DNA of 10,128 nucleotides from an uncultured Lachnospiraceae bacterium (GTDB lineage Bacteria; Bacillota; Clostridia; Lachnospirales; Lachnospiraceae), in NCBI GenBank assembly GCA_946623295.1, contig CAMOQY010000037.1, positions 1 through 10,128 on the forward strand, in the 5' to 3' direction. The stretch's first letter is position 1. The number at the start of each line of letters is the position of its first letter. The notes below the pieces were generated by a model, which saw only the letters and a program-made list of their open reading frames with translations, made no database searches and had not been told where the DNA came from. This document shows positions 5,054 through 10,128 of this stretch, piece by piece. The position numbers and the translations under genes were made by a program.

Positions 5054-5115
5054 GTAATGGCCTGTATGGGCTTGTTTGCGTATGCAAAAACACGCGGCGG
5101 GAGAGGACTGTTCCG

Positions 5116-5502
5116 GTGATAAACGAAAAAAAAGTCCGTCTTATGACAAAGGCGGAAATGATCAAAAAACAGAACAGAAGAGAGCTTTTTAACACACGGA
5201 AATTTTTTGCTTCTGATTTCGTGACTTTCGGGATGCTCAAGGCTGCCGTGGGAGCGACCATCGCCTACGTTTTCGTAGTCCTTCTGGTTTTTCTTAACGA
5301 AGCTGACGCGCTTTTGTCCGAGATCACGGTGACTGCGCTCATAGATCTTGCGGTGCGATATGTCAGGGTCTATGCCCTGATACTTGTCGTCACCATGATC
5401 ATATCGGTCATCATCTGGTACAGGATATACAAGCGTTCATCTGACGCGCTCAGTCAATACAGAGAGGTGATACGTGAGCTTAACGAGGAAAGCGGGCAGT
5501 AA
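5116..5502 (+). CDS. Small two-helix membrane protein, first gene of the cdaA operon
   Basis: 128 residues if started at GTG 5116, which has GGAGAGG about 9 nt upstream. ATG 5143 gives 119 residues but lacks a ribosome site, and the frame's earliest ATG (4978) lies upstream of the promoter. The protein has a strongly basic N-terminus (KKVRLMTKAEMIKKQNRRE), two hydrophobic segments (about 41-60 and 86-102), a short acidic loop between them, and a charged, helix-forming C-terminal tail (residues 103-128, YRIYKRSSDALSQYREVIRE). Both ends are therefore probably cytoplasmic. I do not recognise a family. Its stop is 3 nt before the next membrane gene, so the two may act as a pair. The basic N-terminus could contact lipid, nucleic acid or a partner protein; nothing in it shows an enzyme. 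Confidence 0.75.
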   Translation: MINEKKVRLMTKAEMIKKQNRRELFNTRKFFASDFVTFGMLKAAVGATIAYVFVVLLVFLNEADALLSEITVTALIDLAVRYVRVYALILVVTMIISVIIWYRIYKRSSDALSQYREVIRELNEESGQ

Positions 5503-5505
5503 AAA

Positions 5506-6528
5506 ATGAACAGATTATTGGGTTTCAGACAAAAAATAAGACAGTTTTACGCAAAGTGGGAGCCGTGGATCGAGCCGGCGCTCAAGGGCCTCACCATGCT
5601 TCTGATCATACTCGTAATGAACGCGCATGTCGGTTACTCCCAGACGCTGCAGACCTGGAATGTGGTCCTTCTGACTGTGCTCGTAGCCGCGCTTCTGCCG
5701 TGGAGAGGACTTACCTTTATCTCGGCGGTATGGCTCCTTATAAACATGCTCGCCCTTTCGTGGGAAGTTGCTTTTGTCACTGCCGCGCTTGTCGCCATAG
5801 CTGCCGTCGCGCAGTACATCTTTCTGCCGGGTTTCAGTCTGGCAGCCGTTCTGATACCGGTGGCTTTCTGCTTTAAGATACCTTTCGTCATACCGCTCGT
5901 GCTCGGGCTTGTAGGCGGAACGCTTACATTTATTCCCGCATCCGCGGGGGTACTGATGTACTTCTTCCTTGCGGGTATCGAGAAAAACTCAGATATCTTT
6001 ATGCGCACGACCGGATCTGCGGCCGGAGCGCTCGAGCGTTTTCCCCAGATCATTTCGATCCTGCAGGACAATGACGTGATGCTTATCAGCATTATCGCCT
6101 TTGCCGCCGCGGCGGTCATCGTATCAGTTATCCGCAGGATATCGACGGATTACTCGATGTATATAGCGGTCGCTCTCGGAGCTGTCGTAAATGTTATGAT
6201 ATTCCTGATAGGGGGCTTTACCTCTGATGCAGCCATAGATTATGCCGCCGTCTTTATCGGAAGCATCTTTTCGCTGATCATCGCCTTTGCGGCTGCCTTC
6301 TGGCTGGTCGCCGCCGATTATGCTCACGCGGAGTATCTCCAGTATGAGGATGAGAGCTATGTCTACTACGTCAGAGCGGTCCCCAAGATCAAGATCGCGC
6401 AAAAATCAGTAAAGATCCACGATGTATCCGCTCAGGATGATTTCGAGGAGGAAAACCGCGATATAGAGGAGGCACTCAAGGCCCTTGATGCCATAGACGA
6501 AGAAGAAAGGAAAAGGGACAGCAGATGA
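5506..6528 (+). CDS. Polytopic membrane protein with acidic cytoplasmic tail, upstream of cdaA
   Basis: 340 residues, family not recognised. After a basic, amphipathic start (RLLGFRQKIRQFYAKWEPW) come about nine or ten hydrophobic segments: roughly 28-40, 52-64, 70-85, 88-106, 111-122, 125-145, 146-157, then after a hydrophilic loop (158-190) three more at about 192-210, 217-236 and 246-270. The last 70 residues are hydrophilic, with paired aromatics (YVYYV) and a strongly acidic coiled-coil-like end (EEENRDIEEALKALDAIDEEERKR). No ATPase, kinase or known transporter signature is seen. The gene starts 3 nt after the small two-helix protein and its stop overlaps the cdaA start (ATGA), suggesting coupled translation and a partnership with the diadenylate cyclase. 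It may be a transporter or a membrane sensor; this is inference from position alone. The ribosome site (GAGGAA) is weak and distant, which also points to coupling. Confidence 0.78.
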   Translation: MNRLLGFRQKIRQFYAKWEPWIEPALKGLTMLLIILVMNAHVGYSQTLQTWNVVLLTVLVAALLPWRGLTFISAVWLLINMLALSWEVAFVTAALVAIAAVAQYIFLPGFSLAAVLIPVAFCFKIPFVIPLVLGLVGGTLTFIPASAGVLMYFFLAGIEKNSDIFMRTTGSAAGALERFPQIISILQDNDVMLISIIAFAAAAVIVSVIRRISTDYSMYIAVALGAVVNVMIFLIGGFTSDAAIDYAAVFIGSIFSLIIAFAAAFWLVAADYAHAEYLQYEDESYVYYVRAVPKIKIAQKSVKIHDVSAQDDFEEENRDIEEALKALDAIDEEERKRDSR

Positions 6529-7394
6529 GCGCCATAATCGATTTCTTCAAAAATCTCGGGGTTACGACCTTTTCCATGGGTGTAAGCGATGTGATCGAGA
6601 TACTGATCATCGCTTTTGTCCTGTACAAGCTCATCATATGGATGAAGGAGACGAGGACCTGGGCTATCCTCAAGGGCGTGCTTGCTCTCGCTCTCTTTAT
6701 CATTCTGGCCGAGATCTTTGAGCTGAACACGATTTTGTACATAGTCGAGCACTCGCTGGATGTCATAGTGCTCGCGCTGATCGTCGTGTTCCAGCCGGAG
6801 CTGCGCTCGACGCTGGAGCGAATCGGCAAGGGCCGTATGATAAGCACGATATTTGCCGGAAAAAGAAATCCTTCCGATGAGGGCTTTACCGAGGTGGTCG
6901 AGGATGAGCTGATAAAGGCTTCCTATTCGCTGGGACAGGCCCGCACCGGCGCGCTCATAGTCATCGAACGCGAAGACAATCTCGACGATTACATAAAGAC
7001 GGGTATAAAGGTAGACGCAACCATCAGCAGTCCTCTGCTGATCAATATTTTCGAGCACAACACGCCGCTTCATGACGGAGCGGTGATAATACGCGGCAAC
7101 CGCGCTGTTTCAGCCACATGCTACCTGCCGCTGTCCGCGAGCAACTCCATAAGCAAGTCCTTCGGTACCCGGCACAGGGCGGCTCTCGGACTGGCTGAGG
7201 TATCAGATGCGGTCATCATCGTCGTATCTGAGGAGACCGGCCACGTTTCCGTCGCCGAACAGGGAGAGCTGAAGGATAATCTCAAGGTGGACGAGCTGAG
7301 GCAGATCCTGGACACGCTGCTTGAAAACAGCGAGGATACAGGCTCGCGTCTGGCATTCTGGAGGAGGCACAAAGATGAAAGAAAAGATTCTTAA
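6525..7394 (+). CDS. cdaA: Diadenylate cyclase CdaA (c-di-AMP synthase)
   Basis: 289-residue membrane enzyme that joins two ATP molecules into cyclic di-AMP, the second messenger controlling potassium and osmolyte uptake and wall homeostasis in Firmicutes. Three N-terminal hydrophobic helices (about 22-39, 47-64, 71-89) end in the family marker FQPELR (89-94). The cytoplasmic DAC domain carries both catalytic motifs: D184-G185-A186 within HDGAVIIRGNRA, and R216-H217-R218 within GTRHRAALG. The GALIVIER strand (142-149) is also present. The C-terminal tail (270-289) is charged. It starts inside the stop of the previous gene (ATGA, 4-nt overlap), and the last 20 nt overlap cdaR, whose ribosome site GAGGAGG lies in this coding sequence. 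All catalytic residues are intact, so activity is expected. Confidence 0.96.
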   Translation: MSAIIDFFKNLGVTTFSMGVSDVIEILIIAFVLYKLIIWMKETRTWAILKGVLALALFIILAEIFELNTILYIVEHSLDVIVLALIVVFQPELRSTLERIGKGRMISTIFAGKRNPSDEGFTEVVEDELIKASYSLGQARTGALIVIEREDNLDDYIKTGIKVDATISSPLLINIFEHNTPLHDGAVIIRGNRAVSATCYLPLSASNSISKSFGTRHRAALGLAEVSDAVIIVVSEETGHVSVAEQGELKDNLKVDELRQILDTLLENSEDTGSRLAFWRRHKDERKDS

Positions 7395-8673
7395 AAACTG
7401 GCCGTTGATGCTGCTTTCTCTGGTGCTGAGCTTTATCGTGTGGTTTGTAGTGATACAGGCTACGGATCCCCAGACATCAAAAAGCTTTTCGATTCCGATC
7501 GAATTTACAAATGAGTCGATCATTGCCGAACGCGGCATGGTCGTTACGTCCGTGGGCGCAGAGTCCGCAAGTATCAAGGTCAGCGGCGCGAGAAGCGTGA
7601 TAAACGCGCTTGACGAGGACGATTTTTCGGCCGTGGCGGATTATTCGAAAATGTACCGCGACACGCAGGTGCCGATCACGGTCACGTCGCTCAACCAGAG
7701 GATCAAAAACTCTGATATCGAGCTGCGCAGCGCAAGCGTAGAGGTCACTCTGGAGAGTCTTCAGGAGGTGACCCGTGTGATCGAATACACGATCACAGGC
7801 GAGCCTGCGACCGGGTACGTAGTGAACAACGTTACGATCTCGCCGGATTCGGTGACTATCACCTGTCCCGAATCGTTCGTTCAGTACGTGCGTACCGCGA
7901 GGGTGGAGCTGGACGTGACCGATATGAACGATATGCAGACGGTCAGCGCTCAGCTCGGACTCTATGACGGCAATGACGACAAGATCGACGTGGACGCCGA
8001 AAAGAACATCAGCTGGAATACCAACGGCGTCGTCGAGGCGAAGATCGAGATCAGCAAGGTCCAGGCCGTCCCCGTGACTGTCAGCGTAACTGATACGGAA
8101 AGGGTCTCCGAGGGTTACGCCTATACAGGATATTCCGTGGATATTTCGACCGTAAAGCTGTATGGATCGAGGGAAAAGATCTCGACGATCTCGGAGATAA
8201 AGCTTCCTGATTTCAGCGTTTCCGGTCTTTCCGACACGGTCACAAAGGAGATCGATATAAGATCGCTGCTTCCCGAGGGCGTGGATGTCTACAAGGACAG
8301 CACGGTCGTAAACGTCACGTACAGAATAGAGAAGCTTGAGGAGAGGGAGATCAGCGTCCCCGCGTCCTTGATAAGACTGCTCAATACGGAAAACGGTCTG
8401 AGCGCATCCGTCAGCTCCGACAGCTCAAGGATCGTTATAAAAGGGCTTGCTGACGATATAGCCGCCGTGAGCACTGCGGATTTCGATATCAGTCTGGATC
8501 TTGACGGGCTCTCCGAAGGCGAGTACGAGCTTGTGCCCGACGTCGCAGTGAACGCCGAGGGCTGCGAGACGGTCTCCGTAAGCGCCGTGACGGTGAAGCT
8601 CAGCGAGAAACAGCAGGAACCCGCCTCCTCTGCCAGCCAGGGCGGCGGTTCGGATACGACGGGCGGAAACTGA
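7375..8673 (+). CDS. cdaR: YbbR-domain protein CdaR, regulator of CdaA
   Basis: 432-residue single-pass protein. The N-terminal anchor NWPLMLLSLVLSFIVWFVV (8-26) matches the usual start of YbbR proteins, and the rest is extracytoplasmic. Four beta-rich YbbR repeats can be made out at roughly 36-118, 122-215, 220-315 and 322-415, each near 85-95 residues. The tail (416-432) is Ser/Gly/Thr-rich and disordered. In characterised Firmicutes CdaR binds the membrane part of CdaA and tunes its cyclase activity. The start is ATG 7375, with GAGGAGG 7 nt upstream inside cdaA; an in-frame TTG at 7321 would only add residues read from cdaA and has no ribosome site. Overlap with cdaA and tight spacing to leuA place it mid-operon. 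Confidence 0.93.
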   Translation: MKEKILKNWPLMLLSLVLSFIVWFVVIQATDPQTSKSFSIPIEFTNESIIAERGMVVTSVGAESASIKVSGARSVINALDEDDFSAVADYSKMYRDTQVPITVTSLNQRIKNSDIELRSASVEVTLESLQEVTRVIEYTITGEPATGYVVNNVTISPDSVTITCPESFVQYVRTARVELDVTDMNDMQTVSAQLGLYDGNDDKIDVDAEKNISWNTNGVVEAKIEISKVQAVPVTVSVTDTERVSEGYAYTGYSVDISTVKLYGSREKISTISEIKLPDFSVSGLSDTVTKEIDIRSLLPEGVDVYKDSTVVNVTYRIEKLEEREISVPASLIRLLNTENGLSASVSSDSSRIVIKGLADDIAAVSTADFDISLDLDGLSEGEYELVPDVAVNAEGCETVSVSAVTVKLSEKQQEPASSASQGGGSDTTGGN

Positions 8674-8681
8674 GGCATACG

Positions 8682-10128
8682 GTGAAGAATGCAGAGAAAT
8701 ACAAGGCAGCTCCCGAGCCTGATTACAGTGAAAGGACCTGGCCTGAAAAACAGATAGAAAAAGCCCCGATCTGGTGCAGCGTCGATCTCAGAGACGGCAA
8801 CCAGGCACTGGAGGAGGCTATGAAAATACCCGAGAAGGCGGAGCTTTTCCGCCTCCTTGTGGATATAGGCTTCAAACAGATCGAGGTGGGCTACCCTGCC
8901 TCTTCGACAGTCGAATACGATTTTCTCAGATACCTTGCGGAAGAACAGCTCGTACCCGACGACGTGACTCCCCAGGTAATGATCCCGTGCAGACCTGAAT
9001 TTATTGAGAGGACCTTTTCGGCAATAGAAGGGTTGAAAAGATGTATCATTCATGTCTACAACCCGGTCTCCGAGCTGCAGAGGGAGATCGTCTTTGGACG
9101 CTCCAGAGAAGAGATAAAGCAGATGGCCGTGGATACGGTCGAAAAGGTGCGCCGGCGGGCCTTAAGCTTTGATGGCGAGCTGACACTTGAATACAGTCCG
9201 GAGAGTTTTATGGAGACGGACCGGGAATACGTCCTCGAGATCTGTTCGGCAGTCATAGATGCGTGGGGACCGGACGAAAAAAGCCCTGTTATCATAAATC
9301 TGCCCTCTACCGTCGAGCGCACTACTCCGAATATCTACGCCGACCGCGTGGAGTGGATCGGAAGGCATCTTCCAGGGAGAGAATGCGTGGTGCTGAGCAT
9401 CCATCCGCATAATGACCGCGGCACGGGCGTGGCTGCCGCCGAGCTCGGGCTGATGGCCGGAGCGGAGAGGGTGGAGGGCACCCTTTTCGGAAACGGCGAA
9501 CGCGCCGGAAATCTGGACCTTATCACGCTTGCCTATAACCTTTATTCGCGCGGAGTGGATCCGGGGCTCGATCTCTCGGATATCACCCGTATCGTCAGAA
9601 CATATGAGCAGTACGTCGGGCTGACTGTACCCATGCGCCAGCCATACGCCGGAGCGCTTGCTTTTACGTCTTTTTCGGGAGCACATCAGGACGCGATCCG
9701 CAAGGGCCTTCATCACATGGACGAAAAGGGCGGCGGACACTGGGAGGTCCCGTACCTTCCGATAGACCCCGGCGATATCGGACTTGAGCGCAGCGTCCTC
9801 GTACGCATCAACAGCCAGTCGGGTAAGGGCGGCGTGGCCTTTGTCATGGAGGACGCCTTTGGATATTACATGCCCAGGCGCCTGCGCCAGGAGATGGGAG
9901 ATATCATAAAGCCCATCGCCGCGGAAAAAGGCTCGCTTTCGGCAGAGGACATAATGGATATCTTCCGGAAAAACTATATCGAGCCGGAAGGGCCGTTCAG
10001 CCTCCGCAACAGACAGATCACAGAGCTTGGCAAGGATACGAGGATCCAGCTCACTTTTTCATACAATGAAAAGGTATATATGGCGGAAGCGCTCGGAAAG
10101 GGACCTCTTGAAGCGGCTGAGGCTGCCG
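8682..10128 (+). CDS. leuA: 2-isopropylmalate synthase LeuA, 3' end cut by window
   Basis: First enzyme of leucine synthesis: condenses acetyl-CoA with 2-oxoisovalerate to 2-isopropylmalate. 482 codons are visible with no stop. The start RTWPEKQIEKAPIWCSVDLRDGNQ (18-41, split by the conserved IWCS) is typical of the long LeuA type found in Mycobacterium and many clostridia, usually near 550-600 residues. The catalytic R37-D38 of DLRDGNQ, the metal ligands H241 and H243 in SIHPHNDRG, and GNGERAGN (270-277) are intact. The TIM barrel gives way near residue 440 to a linker and the beginning of the leucine-binding regulatory domain, which is truncated here by the window edge, not by mutation. The start is GTG 8682, with GAGG 6 nt upstream, 8 nt after the cdaR stop. 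No terminator or leader attenuator lies between, so it is likely cotranscribed with the c-di-AMP genes. Confidence 0.93.
   Translation, partial: MKNAEKYKAAPEPDYSERTWPEKQIEKAPIWCSVDLRDGNQALEEAMKIPEKAELFRLLVDIGFKQIEVGYPASSTVEYDFLRYLAEEQLVPDDVTPQVMIPCRPEFIERTFSAIEGLKRCIIHVYNPVSELQREIVFGRSREEIKQMAVDTVEKVRRRALSFDGELTLEYSPESFMETDREYVLEICSAVIDAWGPDEKSPVIINLPSTVERTTPNIYADRVEWIGRHLPGRECVVLSIHPHNDRGTGVAAAELGLMAGAERVEGTLFGNGERAGNLDLITLAYNLYSRGVDPGLDLSDITRIVRTYEQYVGLTVPMRQPYAGALAFTSFSGAHQDAIRKGLHHMDEKGGGHWEVPYLPIDPGDIGLERSVLVRINSQSGKGGVAFVMEDAFGYYMPRRLRQEMGDIIKPIAAEKGSLSAEDIMDIFRKNYIEPEGPFSLRNRQITELGKDTRIQLTFSYNEKVYMAEALGKGPLEAAEAA

Noticed and set aside
4978..5115. Longer start for the small membrane protein at ATG 4978
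   Set aside because: The added residues are Cys/Arg-rich and read through the proposed promoter; GTG 5116 has a good ribosome site.
6432..7073. 213-codon minus-strand frame across cdaA
   Set aside because: It lies opposite the conserved CdaA membrane and cyclase coding sequence, shows no ribosome site or family motif, and is expected from codon bias.
8674..8681. Leucine attenuator or T-box ahead of leuA
   Set aside because: Only 8 nt lie between cdaR and leuA, too short for either, and none is visible in the end of cdaR.
8289..9053. 254-codon minus-strand frame across the end of cdaR and start of leuA
   Set aside because: It spans two clear plus-strand genes and has no recognisable domain; Ser-rich reading is the complement of the CdaR repeats.
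9162..9740. 192-codon minus-strand frame inside leuA
   Set aside because: It is a shadow of the LeuA catalytic barrel, including its metal-binding HPHND region.
1..10128. CRISPR array, insertion sequence, phage genes or toxin-antitoxin pair
   Set aside because: No evenly spaced repeat array, transposase, integrase or paired small toxin-like genes can be seen; the paired direct repeats at 2539-2561 are too short and too few.

Overview
This window looks like chromosomal DNA from a Gram-positive anaerobe of the class Clostridia, most plausibly a gut Lachnospiraceae or a relative. The grounds are strong AGGAGG-type ribosome-binding sites, a CdaA/CdaR c-di-AMP module, an S-box (SAM-I) riboswitch with an intrinsic-terminator platform, a tRNA-Ser without an encoded CCA, and frequent AGG and ATA codons in the right three quarters. 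The taxonomic call is inference. The window starts in intergenic or repeat-like DNA and ends inside leuA.

Left part (1-2456): a repeat-like, palindrome-bearing stretch (about 1-180) is followed by a two-gene unit. It encodes a small MscS-type mechanosensitive channel (222-1247) and, 3 nt later, an unrecognised protein with one membrane anchor and a large outer domain (1251-2456). These two genes almost never use ATA for isoleucine, unlike the genes to the right, so this block may have a different history.

Middle (2457-4994): a promoter region with phased AT-rich repeats precedes a well-formed SAM-I riboswitch (2631-2724 plus platform to 2769). The switch controls an N-formylglutamate amidohydrolase-family gene (2773-3531). 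The platform can be read base by base. The 5' P1 strand plus its junction (CCATAAAGAG) is perfectly complementary to the 5' arm of a terminator whose 3' arm contains the gene's Shine-Dalgarno sequence. A terminator shared by converging transcripts and a tRNA-Ser(GGA) on the minus strand follow. Next come a CDP-alcohol phosphatidyltransferase (pgsA-like) and a convergent Nudix hydrolase, whose terminator lies inside the last codons of pgsA.

Right part (5116-10128): one tight plus-strand operon. It encodes a small two-helix membrane protein, a polytopic membrane protein with an acidic cytoplasmic tail, diadenylate cyclase CdaA, its YbbR-domain partner CdaR, and 2-isopropylmalate synthase LeuA (cut by the window end). 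Gene spacings are 3 nt, a 4-nt overlap, a 20-nt overlap and 8 nt, so cotranscription is likely. The two uncharacterised membrane proteins next to CdaA/CdaR, and the place usually held by glmM being taken by leuA, are the most system-like part of the window. The SAM-switched amidohydrolase is the best-supported unusual regulatory arrangement.
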